A stretch of DNA of 64,000 nt from Herbiconiux sp. (GCF_004297105.1 NZ_SCVE01000020.1:186001-250000), one strand, 5' to 3'. Positions 20,562 to 29,020 are shown, counted from the first letter of the stretch. A program made the numbers and translations. Notes: generated from the letters alone by a model not told the origin.

Positions 20562-20633
20562 TGGGCGATACTGGGATCGAACCAGTGACCTCTTCCGTGT
20601 CAGGGAAGCGCGCTACCGCTGCGCCAATCGCCC
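20562..20633 (-). tRNA. tRNA-Val (GAC)
   Basis: Cloverleaf of 72 bases. The acceptor GGGCGAT pairs with ATCGCCC, and the discriminator is A. The anticodon arm is CTTCC-CTGACAC-GGAAG with anticodon GAC, and the T arm contains GGTTCGATCC. CCA is not encoded. Last of three minus-strand tRNA genes, read Gly-Cys-Val. Confidence 0.96.
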
Positions 20634-20654
20634 AATGGTGTTTCTTCGGAGTGG

Positions 20655-20725
20655 AGGTGGCGACGGGATTTGAACCCGTGTGGACGGCTTTGCAGGCCGC
20701 TGCCTCGCCTCTCGGCCACGCCACC
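20655..20725 (-). tRNA. tRNA-Cys (GCA)
   Basis: Cloverleaf of 71 bases. The acceptor GGTGGCG pairs with CGCCACC, and the discriminator is U, the identity base of tRNA-Cys. The anticodon loop carries GCA (CCTGCAAA). CCA follows in the genome at 20654-20652. Middle gene of the Gly-Cys-Val run. Confidence 0.96.
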
Positions 20726-20784
20726 CAGTTGGTGCATCGTGCATGGAAGCTTCTACAACTCCCACACCCGAGTAACTTCACTCG

Positions 20785-20856
20785 AGCGGATGACGAGATT
20801 CGAACTCGCGACCCTAACCTTGGCAAGGTTATGCGCTACCACTGCGCCACATCCGC
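20785..20856 (-). tRNA. tRNA-Gly (GCC)
   Basis: Cloverleaf of 72 bases. The acceptor GCGGATG pairs with CATCCGC, the discriminator is U, and the anticodon is GCC within AACCTTGCCAAGGTT. CCA is not encoded. First gene of the minus-strand tRNA run; its promoter should lie in 20857-21043, which holds no gene. Confidence 0.96.
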
Positions 20857-21043
20857 ATTTGCTCGCATTTCTGCGTGCGGAAGAGACACTACCCGATTCT
20901 TTTCCCGTTCGCCAAACCGGGTGACGCACTCCCGGGAATTCACCGGATACGCGGCGTGTCAACCACGCCGAGAAGAATTCTCTGCGTCGAAGCGTCGTGT
21001 TCGCGGCACCCCTCCGCGTCCACTAGTATCTATAACTGCCCCC

Positions 21044-21116
21044 GGGCGATTGGCGCAGTTGGTAGCGCGCTTCCTTCACACGGAAGAGGTCATCGGTTCG
21101 AGTCCGGTATCGCCCA
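21044..21116 (+). tRNA. tRNA-Val (CAC)
   Basis: Cloverleaf of 73 bases. The acceptor is GGGCGAT/ATCGCCC with discriminator A, the anticodon arm is CTTCC-TTCACAC-GGAAG with anticodon CAC, and the T arm has GGTTCGAGTCC. CCA is not encoded. It is divergent from, and close in sequence to, the Val(GAC) gene about 410 bases away. A TATAAC at about 21031-21036 is a possible -10. Confidence 0.96.
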
Positions 21117-21120
21117 CTGC

Positions 21121-21160
21121 AAGAGCCCCGCAGAATACTGCGGGGCTCTTCTCATTCATT
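21121..21160 (+). terminator. Intrinsic terminator after tRNA-Val(CAC)
   Basis: Perfect 13-bp stem AAGAGCCCCGCAG/CTGCGGGGCTCTT (21121-21133 with 21138-21150), loop AATA, followed by CTCATTCATT. It starts five bases after the tRNA. Confidence 0.9.
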
Positions 21161-21211
21161 GTGCGGATGCGGCATTGTGCGGATGCGGCGAAGCGCGACG
21201 GGGCCGCGCAC

Positions 21212-21217
21212 TAGCAT
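21212..21217 (+). promoter_or_regulatory. -10-like hexamer for leaderless lipoprotein gene
   Basis: TAGCAT, then 6 bases, then ATG 21224. No Shine-Dalgarno is seen between the tRNA terminator and this ATG. Confidence 0.5.
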
Positions 21218-21223
21218 GTGGAC

Positions 21224-21955
21224 ATGCCCACCGCCGGATCGTCTGTGCGAAGACTCGCGATCGTCACGCTGGTCTGTGCCTTGGCGGCCGGATTGACGTC
21301 ATGCTCGGCGACGGTCGGCAGCACCCCCGCCGAAGACACCGGCGTGACGCAGACCGACGACTCGTCGACGCCGCGCGAGCAGGAACCACCCGCCGCCGAC
21401 GAGGCCGCCTCGGATCAGGGGGTTTCGGACAGCTCGGGCACCGGAGCCTGGACCGGTTCGGAGTACTTCGCCAGCGAGGATGACGCCGTGGAAGCCATGC
21501 TCGGCCCGCGCGTCTGCGAGGTGCTGGACCAGCCGAGGGCGGAGACGGTAGCACTGGCACCGCCCCTCGTGCTCGGTCAGGGCGAGGTCACAACGTCGGC
21601 GAACGGTGCGGTCTGTCAGTTCCGGATCGAGCACCCGACGGACGGCGGCGGGTACGGCCTCATCACCATCCGCACGTTCGACGGGAAGACCGAGGACATC
21701 GACGAGGTCGACAGCATGATCGGAGACCACTCCTGCATGTATGTCCCCGGTGACACCTTCGGGGGCGCCGAACTCACGGCCGCAGAGCTGTGCGACGTCG
21801 GTTCCCGGCAGATCTGGGTGAGTTTCAGCGAGCTCGTACCGGTTTCCGAGCAGCGAGACGATGGGATGCGCGCTCCGGTCGAGTACATCCTCCAGCAGAT
21901 GCTCGCACGCCTCGACCGCACCGAGGACGACCTGTACTCCAATCTCCCACCGTGA
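21224..21955 (+). CDS. Predicted lipoprotein of unknown function
   Basis: 243-residue secreted protein. The N-terminus has a basic head (SSVRR), a hydrophobic core (LAIVTLVCALAAG) and a lipobox LTSC, so it should be lipidated on the cysteine near residue 27. A Thr/Ser/Glu/Pro-rich linker of about 45 residues follows, then a folded domain with four cysteines (VCEVL, VCQF, SCMYV, LCDVG). That spacing recalls DUF3558-type actinobacterial lipoproteins, but I cannot confirm the family. ATG 21224 is chosen over GTG 21218 because of the TAGCAT hexamer placed 6 bases before it. Confidence 0.82.
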   Translation: MPTAGSSVRRLAIVTLVCALAAGLTSCSATVGSTPAEDTGVTQTDDSSTPREQEPPAADEAASDQGVSDSSGTGAWTGSEYFASEDDAVEAMLGPRVCEVLDQPRAETVALAPPLVLGQGEVTTSANGAVCQFRIEHPTDGGGYGLITIRTFDGKTEDIDEVDSMIGDHSCMYVPGDTFGGAELTAAELCDVGSRQIWVSFSELVPVSEQRDDGMRAPVEYILQQMLARLDRTEDDLYSNLPP

Positions 21956-22074
21956 CCGGCTACAGGCCGGGAGACGACAGCCTTGTCCGTGCCCGCGGCA
22001 TCGAAGACGAGCGCCACTAGGTCAGTGACGACGCCGTCTCTGCGGCTGCCGTCGGTGTCTGATGCTGCCTAGCG

Positions 22075-22266
22075 TCAGGCGGTGGGCTTGTTGCTCGGGC
22101 CCGAGCGGGCGAGCAGAACGATGCCGTAGCCCGTGAGGCCGCCGCCGATCCACGTGAAGAAGTGCAGCCACGACGGGCCGCCATTCAGGTCGAGAACGAG
22201 CGCCACGACGAGCAGCACGGCTCCGAGGAGGATCAGGGCGAGGGAGAGGATGCGGTCGCGGTTCAC
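22075..22266 (-). CDS. Small two-helix membrane protein
   Basis: 63-residue hydrophobic protein with two membrane segments (about 5-26, ILSLALILLGAVLLVVALVL, and 34-55, FFTWIGGGLTGYGIVLLA), and charged ends. The function is unknown; similar small proteins are common in Microbacteriaceae. GTG 22266 lies 6 bases after a TAGGCT hexamer, with no Shine-Dalgarno, so a leaderless transcript is likely. It is convergent with the lipoprotein gene across a 119-base gap that holds no other gene. Confidence 0.75.
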   Translation of the reverse strand: MNRDRILSLALILLGAVLLVVALVLDLNGGPSWLHFFTWIGGGLTGYGIVLLARSGPSNKPTA

Positions 22267-22272
22267 GGCGCC

Positions 22273-22278
22273 AGCCTA
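22273..22278 (-). promoter_or_regulatory. -10-like hexamer for leaderless small membrane protein gene
   Basis: TAGGCT on the minus strand followed by 6 bases and GTG 22266. One of the eleven leaderless arrangements. Confidence 0.45.
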
Positions 22279-22344
22279 GGAGGCATCCGCCCGTACGGCT
22301 CTTCGTGCGCCGCGAACACGGGGTTCTCCGTCGGCGCCGCCCGC

Positions 22345-22350
22345 TACGAT
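22345..22350 (+). promoter_or_regulatory. -10-like hexamer for leaderless EI24 gene
   Basis: TACGAT followed by CGCGGA and ATG 22357. GCGGA is too close to the ATG to act as a normal Shine-Dalgarno. Confidence 0.45.
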
Positions 22351-22356
22351 CGCGGA

Positions 22357-23118
22357 ATGATCAGGGACTTCTTCACCGGCGTCGGCCTCCTGGGCCGCGG
22401 GCTCGCCACCTGGTCGACCAGCCCGCGGCTGATGCTCACCGGCGCCCTCCCCGCGCTCATCGTCGCCCTCGTCTACACCGCCGGCTTCGTGGTGCTCGCC
22501 GTGAACTCCCCCGGCCTCGCCGAGTGGATCACCCCGTTCGCCGATCACTGGCCCGAACCGTGGCGCACCCTCACGAGGGTCTCCGCCGCCCTCGCTCTCG
22601 TGGCCGTCGCGCTTCTCGTGATCGTCTTCACCTTCACCGCCATCACCCTGGCCGTGGGCGACATCTTCTACGAGCGCATCTGGCGGACCACCGAGGAGCG
22701 GCTCGGTGACGCCCCTCCGGAGCCTCAGGGCGGGTTCTGGAAGCTGCTGTGGCGCGGAATCGTGACCGGAGCGCGCATCCTGGCCCTCACGATCGTGATC
22801 GGCCTGCTGCTCTTCGTGGTGGGTCTCGTACCCGTCGTGGGGCAGGTCGCCTCGCCCGTGCTCGCCGCGCTCTTCGGCGGCTGGGTGCTCTCGCTCGAAC
22901 TCACGGGCTTCGCGTTCGACGCCCGAGGCGTGCCCCTGAGGGGCCGACGCCGGATGCTCGACGCCCGCCGGTCCCGCACCCTCGGCTTCGGCGTGGCCAC
23001 GTACCTGCTCTTCCTCATCCCGCTCGGCGCCGTCTTCGTGATGCCCGCAGCGGTCGTGGGCGCCACCCAGCTCGCCCGCCGCGCGCACGACGAAGCGGGG
23101 CGCCATCCCGAAGGATGA
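22357..23118 (+). CDS. EI24 domain-containing membrane protein (CysZ-like)
   Basis: 253-residue multi-pass membrane protein of the EI24/CysZ family. Four to five hydrophobic segments are seen (about 27-52, 75-105, 135-165, 170-190 and 210-235). The family-typical FFTGVGLLGRGL start is present, as is the EL(S)LTGFAFDARGVPLRGRRR segment after the fourth helix. CysZ proteins of Gram-negatives move sulfate; in actinobacteria the role is untested, and no sulfur genes are adjacent. ATG 22357 has a -10-like TACGAT 6 bases upstream. The stop codon lies inside a bidirectional terminator hairpin. Confidence 0.88.
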   Translation: MIRDFFTGVGLLGRGLATWSTSPRLMLTGALPALIVALVYTAGFVVLAVNSPGLAEWITPFADHWPEPWRTLTRVSAALALVAVALLVIVFTFTAITLAVGDIFYERIWRTTEERLGDAPPEPQGGFWKLLWRGIVTGARILALTIVIGLLLFVVGLVPVVGQVASPVLAALFGGWVLSLELTGFAFDARGVPLRGRRRMLDARRSRTLGFGVATYLLFLIPLGAVFVMPAAVVGATQLARRAHDEAGRHPEG

Positions 23119-23127
23119 CGCCCCGCT
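23094..23127. terminator. Bidirectional terminator hairpin between EI24 gene and amt
   Basis: Stem AGCGGGGCG/CGCCCCGCT (9 bp), one mismatch, then CATCC/GGATG, loop CGAA. It spans the stop codon of the EI24 gene and lies 22 bases from the end of the convergent amt gene. It has no long U tract. Confidence 0.65.
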
Positions 23128-23148
23128 CAGTGTCTGGAGACGAAAGAC

Positions 23149-24387
23149 CTAGACGGTCTCGAGCACGTAGCCCTCTTCGCCGTGGACGACGGTGTCGACA
23201 CCGGCGACCTCGTCTTCGTTCTTGATGCGGAAGCCCATCGTCTTCTGGATGATCCAGCCGATGACGAACGCGAGAACGAAGGAGTAGACCAGCACGACGC
23301 CGGCCGCAGCGGCCTGCTTGCCGAGCTGCTCGAGCGAACCGGTGTCGAGGAGGCCGATACCGGCACCGAAGAGACCGATGTACAGCGTTCCGATGATGCC
23401 GCCGACGAGGTGGATTCCCACGACGTCGAGCGAGTCGTCGAAGCCGAGCTTGAACTTGAGCTCGATCGCCAGGGCACAGACGGCACCGGCGATGACGCCG
23501 AGGAGGATCGCCCACCCGGGGGCCAGGATGTTACAGGCCGGGGTGATGGCGACGAGGCCCGCGACAGCACCGGATGCGGCACCGATCGAGGTGGGCTTGC
23601 CGTCCTTGATCTTCTCGATGATGAGCCAGCCGAGGATACCGGCGGCGGGAGCGGCGAGGGTGTTGATCCAGGCGATCGCAGCGACACCGTCGACTGCAGC
23701 CTCGGAGCCGGCGTTGAAGCCGAACCAGCCGAACCACAGCAGCGCAGCGCCGAGGAGGGTGAGCGGAACGTTGTGCGGCTTCTGGATGCCCTTCTGGAAC
23801 CCGACGCGCTTTCCGAGCACCAGCGCCAGCGCAAGACCTGCGGCACCGGCGTTGATGTGCACCGCGGTTCCACCGGCGAAGTCGTTGACGCCCCAGACCG
23901 GAGCCCAGCCCTCAGCGAGGTTGAACACCCAGAACGCGACGGGGAAGTAGACGACGGTGACCCACACGCCCGCGAAGACCATCCACGCGCCGAACTTGGC
24001 GCGATCCGCGATCGCACCGGAGATCAGGGCGACGGTGATGATCGCGAAGGTGGCCTGGAAGCCCGCGAACGCGAGCCCGTTCAGGTCGGGGCTCATCGCG
24101 CCGGTGTCATCGATGCCCAGCAGGCTGCCGAGTCCGATGAGGCCGTCGAACGGGTTTCCGAGCAGGCCAGGGATGAGCGGGGTTCCGAAGGCCATCCCGT
24201 AGCCGTAGATGACCCACAGCACGCCCACGAGACCCATGGCGCCGAAGCTCATCATCATCATGCTGATGACCGACTTCGCCTTGACCATGCCACCGTAGAA
24301 GAAGGCGACGCCTGGTGTCATCAGAAGGACGAGTGCCGCTGCGACCATGAGCCACAGCGAGTTCAGGTTGAGTGTTACTTCTTCCAT
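23149..24387 (-). CDS. amt: Ammonium transporter (Amt family)
   Basis: 412-residue integral membrane channel for ammonium, with about eleven membrane segments. Family motifs are MTPGVAFFYGGMVKAKSVI at the N-terminus, the DFAGGTAVHINAG signature (around residues 166-178) and LVGGIIGTLYIGLFG near the C-terminus. ATG 24387 is preceded by AGAGAGGTAA. Unlike in many actinobacteria, no glnK or glnD follows; the next gene is convergent. The 224-base region upstream carries an inverted repeat, TTACAC-N11-GTGTAA, that may bind a regulator. Confidence 0.95.
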   Translation of the reverse strand: MEEVTLNLNSLWLMVAAALVLLMTPGVAFFYGGMVKAKSVISMMMMSFGAMGLVGVLWVIYGYGMAFGTPLIPGLLGNPFDGLIGLGSLLGIDDTGAMSPDLNGLAFAGFQATFAIITVALISGAIADRAKFGAWMVFAGVWVTVVYFPVAFWVFNLAEGWAPVWGVNDFAGGTAVHINAGAAGLALALVLGKRVGFQKGIQKPHNVPLTLLGAALLWFGWFGFNAGSEAAVDGVAAIAWINTLAAPAAGILGWLIIEKIKDGKPTSIGAASGAVAGLVAITPACNILAPGWAILLGVIAGAVCALAIELKFKLGFDDSLDVVGIHLVGGIIGTLYIGLFGAGIGLLDTGSLEQLGKQAAAAGVVLVYSFVLAFVIGWIIQKTMGFRIKNEDEVAGVDTVVHGEEGYVLETV

Positions 24388-24539
24388 CGTGAAATGGTTA
24401 CCTCTCTATAACGTGCTGGCGGGTACTTCCGGAACTGCTGTGTTGCTGTCGGCTAGCACGGGGCCGAAGGCGCAATTGCAGGCAGGGGAAGTCTGTCGAA
24501 GAGAGGTTTCGTGGGGCGACGTAGTTTGTGTACGTCGTG

Positions 24540-24562
24540 TTACACGCCACGGCCTTGTGTAA
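24540..24562. promoter_or_regulatory. Inverted repeat upstream of amt, possible regulator site
   Basis: TTACAC (24540-24545) and GTGTAA (24557-24562) separated by 11 bases, about 150 bases upstream of the amt start. It does not match the GlnR or AmtR boxes I know closely enough to name the regulator. Confidence 0.35.
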
Positions 24563-24611
24563 ACAGTGTGTTTCCGGCTCCCCGGAATCCGGGAAGAAAA
24601 ATCCAGCCCCG

Positions 24612-25649
24612 TCAGAGGGTGGCGGAGGCGATCAGCCGCGAGACGGCGCGCAGGTACTTCTTGCGGTATCCGCCGTTCATCATGTCGCCCGCGAACACCT
24701 CGTCGAACGAGGTGCCGGAGGAGAGGATGCTGATCTGCGCGTCGTAGACCCGGTCGATGAAGGCCACGAGCCGCAGCGCATCCGCCTGCCCGGTGAGCGG
24801 CGTGACGTGGCTGATGGCGATGGCGTCGACTCCCTCGACGAGTTTCACGAAGCGTGACGGATGAATCGTGCTGAGGTGGTGCACGAGCTCGCCGAAATCG
24901 TCGAACGTGATGCGCTCCCCCGCCGCGACGCGGGCCTCGACGGCGGCGACCAGCGCTGCCTCGTCGTCACCGAAGGATGCGGCGTGCCCCTCGATGTCGC
25001 GCCGGCGGTAGTCGAGCCCGTCGATGCGCATGATGTCGAAGCGGTCGGCGATGGCCTGGATCTCGCGCAGGAAGTCGCTGGCGGCGAAGCGGCCTTCGCC
25101 GAGCGCGTTCGGCGGCGTGTTCGAGGTGGCCGCCAGACGGGTGCCCTTGGCCACGAGCTCACCGAGAAAACGCGTCATCAGCATGGTGTCGCCCGGATCG
25201 TCGAGCTCGAACTCGTCGATGGCGATGAACTTGGCGCCCGTGAACAGCTGCACGGCACCGGTGTAGCCGAGTGCGCCGATGAGGGCGGTGTACTCGATGA
25301 ACGTGCCGAAGTACTTCGGCCCGGGAGCGGCGTGCCAGAGCGCGGCGAGCAGGTGCGTCTTTCCCACGCCGAAGCCACCGTCGAGGTAGATGCCGGGCTT
25401 GGCGGCCGGCGCCTTCTTGCTCCGGCCGAACAGGCCTGCCGCCTTGACGGGCTTCCACGACTCCGAGAACGCACGGATCTTCTCCAGAGCTTCGCTCTGC
25501 GAGGGGTAGTCGGTGTCGGGCCGATAGCTCTCGAACGACGCGGTGTCGAACTGGCGCGGCGGCACCAGGGTGGCGGCGAGCTCCGCTGCCGACATCGAAG
25601 GGACGCGCTCCGTCAAGCGCGGGGCGACAGCCTGCCGCTCATCAGTCAT
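24612..25649 (-). CDS. zapE: AFG1-like ATPase, cell division protein ZapE family
   Basis: 345-residue AAA-type ATPase of the AFG1/ZapE family, implicated in division-ring constriction in bacteria and in protein quality control in mitochondria. Walker A is GGFGVGKT (91-98), Walker B FIAIDEFELDD (141-151), and sensor 1 lies in LAATSNTPPNALGEGRF. The family tags YLDGGFGVGKTHLL, RFDIMRIDGLDYR and YDAQISILSSG are present. ATG 25649 lacks a strong Shine-Dalgarno (GTCTCCAG). It is upstream of amt on the same strand but separated by 224 bases, so the two probably have separate promoters. Confidence 0.9.
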   Translation of the reverse strand: MTDERQAVAPRLTERVPSMSAAELAATLVPPRQFDTASFESYRPDTDYPSQSEALEKIRAFSESWKPVKAAGLFGRSKKAPAAKPGIYLDGGFGVGKTHLLAALWHAAPGPKYFGTFIEYTALIGALGYTGAVQLFTGAKFIAIDEFELDDPGDTMLMTRFLGELVAKGTRLAATSNTPPNALGEGRFAASDFLREIQAIADRFDIMRIDGLDYRRRDIEGHAASFGDDEAALVAAVEARVAAGERITFDDFGELVHHLSTIHPSRFVKLVEGVDAIAISHVTPLTGQADALRLVAFIDRVYDAQISILSSGTSFDEVFAGDMMNGGYRKKYLRAVSRLIASATL

Positions 25650-25755
25650 CTGGAGACGTCCTGTGTGTCGATAAGTGACCCGCCGTGTGCAGCGGGGAGT
25701 CGGGAAGACATAGATTCATCTGGGGGTTGTACCTACCCTAACTGGAGGTTGTGAG

Positions 25756-26655
25756 ATGACAGTCGAGACCGATCCCTCGGAGAAGTTCACCGGATACGCG
25801 CACCCGGAACGCCTGGTGTCAGGCGACTGGCTGGAAGCCCATCTGGGCCGACCCGGTCTCGTGGTGGTGGAATCGGATGAAGACGTGCTGCTCTACGAGA
25901 CCGGGCACATCCCCGGATCGGTGAAGATCGACTGGCACACCGACCTCAACGACCCGGTCGAGCGCGACTACATCGACGGTGCCGGCTTCGCCGCCCTGGT
26001 CGGCGGCAAGGGTATCTCCCGCGACTCCACCGTGGTCATCTACGGCGACAAGAACAACTGGTGGGCGGCCTACGCCCTCTGGGTCTTCACCCTCTTCGGC
26101 CACGACGACGTTCGCCTGCTCGACGGCGGCCGTGACAAGTGGATCGCCGAGGGCCGGCCGATCACCACCGACCGTCCGGCTCCGGATGCGGTGGACTACC
26201 CGGTCGTGGAGCGCCACGATGCCGAGATCCGCGCCTTCAAAGACGACGTGCTCGCGCACCTCGGCCATCCACTCATCGACGTGCGCTCCCCCGAGGAGTA
26301 CAGCGGAGAGCGCACGACGGCCCCGGCCTACCCGGAGGAGGGCGCGCTGCGTGCCGGCCACATCCCGAGCGCCGCGAACGTCCCGTGGGCGAAGGCCGCG
26401 GCGGATGACGGCACCTTCAAGCCCGTGGCCGAGCTCGACGCGATCTACCGCGACGGTGCCGGCCTCGCGGAGGGCGAGCCCGTGATCGCCTACTGCCGCA
26501 TCGGCGAGCGATCGAGCCACACCTGGTTCGTTCTCACCCACCTCCTCGGCTTCGAGAACGTGCGCAACTACGACGGCTCCTGGACCGAGTGGGGCAGCGC
26601 GGTGCGCGTGCCGATCGTCACGGGGTCGGAGCCGGGCGCGGTGCCTTCGCGCTGA
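25756..26655 (+). CDS. sseA: Sulfurtransferase (tandem rhodanese, thiosulfate/3-mercaptopyruvate type)
   Basis: 299-residue protein of two rhodanese domains; the first is inactive and the second carries the active cysteine C247 in [28 protein letters not shown] marks domain 1, and [13 protein letters not shown] with [13 protein letters not shown] marks domain 2. Active loop CRIGERS resembles the CysA/SseA actinobacterial enzymes that move sulfane sulfur to cyanide or other acceptors. ATG 25756 has GGAGG seven bases upstream, and TACCCT at about 25735-25740 is a likely -10. Sixteen bases separate it from a sufE gene, so persulfide transfer between the two is plausible. Confidence 0.92.
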   Translation: MTVETDPSEKFTGYAHPERLVSGDWLEAHLGRPGLVVVESDEDVLLYETGHIPGSVKIDWHTDLNDPVERDYIDGAGFAALVGGKGISRDSTVVIYGDKNNWWAAYALWVFTLFGHDDVRLLDGGRDKWIAEGRPITTDRPAPDAVDYPVVERHDAEIRAFKDDVLAHLGHPLIDVRSPEEYSGERTTAPAYPEEGALRAGHIPSAANVPWAKAAADDGTFKPVAELDAIYRDGAGLAEGEPVIAYCRIGERSSHTWFVLTHLLGFENVRNYDGSWTEWGSAVRVPIVTGSEPGAVPSR

Positions 26656-26670
26656 GGGATACTGGAGGAG

Positions 26671-27108
26671 ATGACCGAATCAACTCTTCCCGCCGCCCTG
26701 GCGGAGATCCGCGACGACTTCCTCGCGCTGGAGCAGCGAGAGCGGCTCGAGATGCTTCTCGAGTTCTCGAACGAGCTGCCCGAACTCCCCGAGCGCTACC
26801 AGGAGCATCCCGACCTGTTCGAACGGGTCGTCGAGTGCCAGTCGCCGGTCTTCATCTTCGTTGAGCTCGACGGCGATACCGTGCACCTCTACGCCACAGC
26901 CCCCAAGGAGGCGCCGACGACGCGCGGCTTCGCGTCGATCCTCGTGCAGGGCATCGATGGCCTCACCGTCGATGAGGTGCTGGGCATCCCCGACGACTTC
27001 CCGAACACGCTCGGTCTCACGCAGGCGGTCTCCCCGCTGCGCATCCGGGGCATGACGGCCCTCCTCGGGCGCACCAAGCGTCAGATCCGCGAGCGGCTGA
27101 CCACCTGA
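26671..27108 (+). CDS. sufE: SufE family protein
   Basis: 145-residue SufE-like sulfur acceptor. The acceptor cysteine is C56 in VVECQSPVFIFVEL, and the C-terminal GLTQAVSPLRIRGMTALL segment is the family hallmark. It probably takes persulfide sulfur from the neighbouring rhodanese or from a SufS-type desulfurase for Fe-S cluster assembly; no suf operon is in the window. ATG 26671 has GGAGGAG directly upstream. Its stop is one base from the end of a convergent gene. Confidence 0.93.
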   Translation: MTESTLPAALAEIRDDFLALEQRERLEMLLEFSNELPELPERYQEHPDLFERVVECQSPVFIFVELDGDTVHLYATAPKEAPTTRGFASILVQGIDGLTVDEVLGIPDDFPNTLGLTQAVSPLRIRGMTALLGRTKRQIRERLTT

Positions 27109-27109
27109 C

Positions 27110-28303
27110 TCACAGGCCGTTTGCCGAGAGCCAGTCGCCGATCGCGGCGTTCCATCTCGCGCGGTCGTAGTTCCAGAGCTTCGTATGCCGCGCCACCTGG
27201 AACGGCACGAACGTCACGAGGTCGGGGCGCGCTTCTGCCAGCTTGTGCGAGCCGGCCGACGGCACATAGCCGTCGTCGTCGGAGTGCATCAGCAGAATCG
27301 GCACGTTCACCTCGTCGGAGCGCTTCACGAAGTCGAGGCGCTCGAGGTCGACCGGCTGGTCCTGCCCCGTCACAGGTTTGCCCCACGCGTGCGAGATCGT
27401 GGCGAACGCCGCATCGCCCACGAGCTCCGGCACGTGGCGCACCCGGCCCTGATAGCGCAGGATGTCGAGCCAGTCGATCGCGGGTGAGTCGAGCGCGATG
27501 GCGCGGATGCGGTCGCGGTGCACCGCGCGCCCCATCGCCTGCAGCGCGATCGCCCCACCCATCGACCAGCCCATGAGCACGATGTCGGTGGCACCGTGGT
27601 CGACGGCGTACGTGAGGGCGGCGTCGATGTCCTGCCATTCGGTGTCGCCGAGTGCGTACTTGCCGTCGGAGGAGCGCGGCGCCTCGCCATCGTTGCGGTA
27701 CGACACGAGAAGCGAGTGGTAGCCGTGCTCGCGGAAGACGGGCACACTGCGGATGGTCTCGCCCCGGCGCACCCCGCGGCCGTGAACCTGGACCACCCAC
27801 TTCGTGGACGCCGGATCGACCGCGGGCACGTACCACGCCGGTGCCGGCCCGACCGGAGTGAACACCTCCACCTCGTCGACCGGAACCCCGAGTTCGCGCG
27901 GGTGGATGTAGAACCATCCGCTGATCCGGCCGGCCTTAGCCGCGTTCAGATCGCCGTAGTCGACGGAGATGAGGATGCGGCGCACGACGCCGTCGGTCAC
28001 CGTCAGCACGTCGCCCATCCGCGCATGACCCGTGTCGCCGCTGAACCGGAGGCTGTAGTTGCCCGGGAGGATGGAGTCGGCCGTCACCGTGAGCATCACG
28101 ACGTCGACGCCTGATGCGGCGTCGCGGCTCACGCCGAGGATGCGCACGTCGTCTTCGGGCAGCGACGGGGTGACGATGGCGCGCGACATGTAGGCCGCCA
28201 CGACCGCGGCACCCGCGGTGAGCACGGTGGCCGCTCCGCCCGCGACGATGGCCAGCACGGCCCAGGCCGGCACCCGTGCCGGATCGGCTGATTTCGGACT
28301 CAT
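27110..28303 (-). CDS. Membrane-anchored alpha/beta hydrolase
   Basis: 397-residue protein with one N-terminal membrane helix (about 13-38) and an extracytoplasmic hydrolase domain. Before the hydrolase fold there is a beta-rich segment (about 50-150) of unknown role. Catalytic elements are the nucleophile S247 in GWSMGG, an acid in LMHSDDDGYVP (about 348-358) and the histidine in ARHTKLW (about 377-383). The substrate cannot be predicted. ATG 28303 is chosen because the helix begins soon after it; the upstream open frame is antisense to DUF3000. Confidence 0.87.
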   Translation of the reverse strand: MSPKSADPARVPAWAVLAIVAGGAATVLTAGAAVVAAYMSRAIVTPSLPEDDVRILGVSRDAASGVDVVMLTVTADSILPGNYSLRFSGDTGHARMGDVLTVTDGVVRRILISVDYGDLNAAKAGRISGWFYIHPRELGVPVDEVEVFTPVGPAPAWYVPAVDPASTKWVVQVHGRGVRRGETIRSVPVFREHGYHSLLVSYRNDGEAPRSSDGKYALGDTEWQDIDAALTYAVDHGATDIVLMGWSMGGAIALQAMGRAVHRDRIRAIALDSPAIDWLDILRYQGRVRHVPELVGDAAFATISHAWGKPVTGQDQPVDLERLDFVKRSDEVNVPILLMHSDDDGYVPSAGSHKLAEARPDLVTFVPFQVARHTKLWNYDRARWNAAIGDWLSANGL

Positions 28304-28411
28304 ACCCACCGCCCTCGACCTGCCCCGCCCCCGGATGCACCGGGCGACGGAGGCGAACAGTTGCTGCCTCCCCGTGCGGCGTGCCTTCGCCGTGGGGGGA
28401 CGAAAGAACTC

Positions 28412-28417
28412 TAGTCT
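28412..28417 (+). promoter_or_regulatory. -10-like hexamer for leaderless DUF3000 gene
   Basis: TAGTCT followed by GCAGAC and GTG 28424. No Shine-Dalgarno is present. Confidence 0.45.
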
Positions 28418-28423
28418 GCAGAC

Positions 28424-29020
28424 GTGGCCGATTCCCCCTTCACCCCGGACATCCCGGCGGCGTTCGGCGCAGCACTCGATTCGCTGCGGCGCGCCGACAC
28501 GCGCGAGGAACTCGTCGTCCATGAGATCCCCGCCCCCGCGAATCTCGCTCCCCACGCGGTCGCTCTCGCGGCCGATGTGAACCCGGCCCGGCACGGCGCC
28601 GACTCCGAACTCGGCACAGGGCGTTTCATCCTGTTGCACGACGCCGACGAACCCGACGCCTGGGGCGGCGAGTTCCGGGTGGTGTGCTTCGCACAAGCGC
28701 CGCTGGAGACCGAGATCGGGCTCGATCCGTTCTTGGCGGATGTCGCCTGGTCGTGGCTCGTGGATGCCCTGGATGCGCGCGGCGCCAACTACACGAACGC
28801 GTCCGGCACGGCCACGAAGATCATCTCGACCGGTTTCGGCGAGCTCTCCGCCCAGGGAGACGGTGCGCAGATCGAGCTGCGCGCATCCTGGACACCCACA
28901 GACCACAACCTCCAGGCCCATGTCGAGGGCTGGAGCGAACTCCTCTGCATGCTGGCCGGTCTGCCACCCGTCGTCGATGGCGTGACGATGTTGCAGACCA
29001 GGCGAGCCCGACGTGAGTGA
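28424..29020 (+). CDS. DUF3000 domain-containing protein
   Basis: 198-residue cytoplasmic protein of the actinobacterial DUF3000 family, function unknown. Recognisable parts are FGAALDSLRRADTREEL, RFILLHDADEPDAWGGEFRVVCF and the Trp-rich VAWSWLVDALDARGANY. The last eight bases overlap the RNase D gene, as in most actinobacteria, so the two are translated together. The gene starts with GTG, 6 bases after a TAGTCT hexamer, without a Shine-Dalgarno. Confidence 0.9.
   Translation: MADSPFTPDIPAAFGAALDSLRRADTREELVVHEIPAPANLAPHAVALAADVNPARHGADSELGTGRFILLHDADEPDAWGGEFRVVCFAQAPLETEIGLDPFLADVAWSWLVDALDARGANYTNASGTATKIISTGFGELSAQGDGAQIELRASWTPTDHNLQAHVEGWSELLCMLAGLPPVVDGVTMLQTRRARRE

Noticed and set aside
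24388..24611. A GlnR box upstream of amt
   Set aside because: GTNAC and GAAAC-like pieces occur, but not in the required order and spacing.
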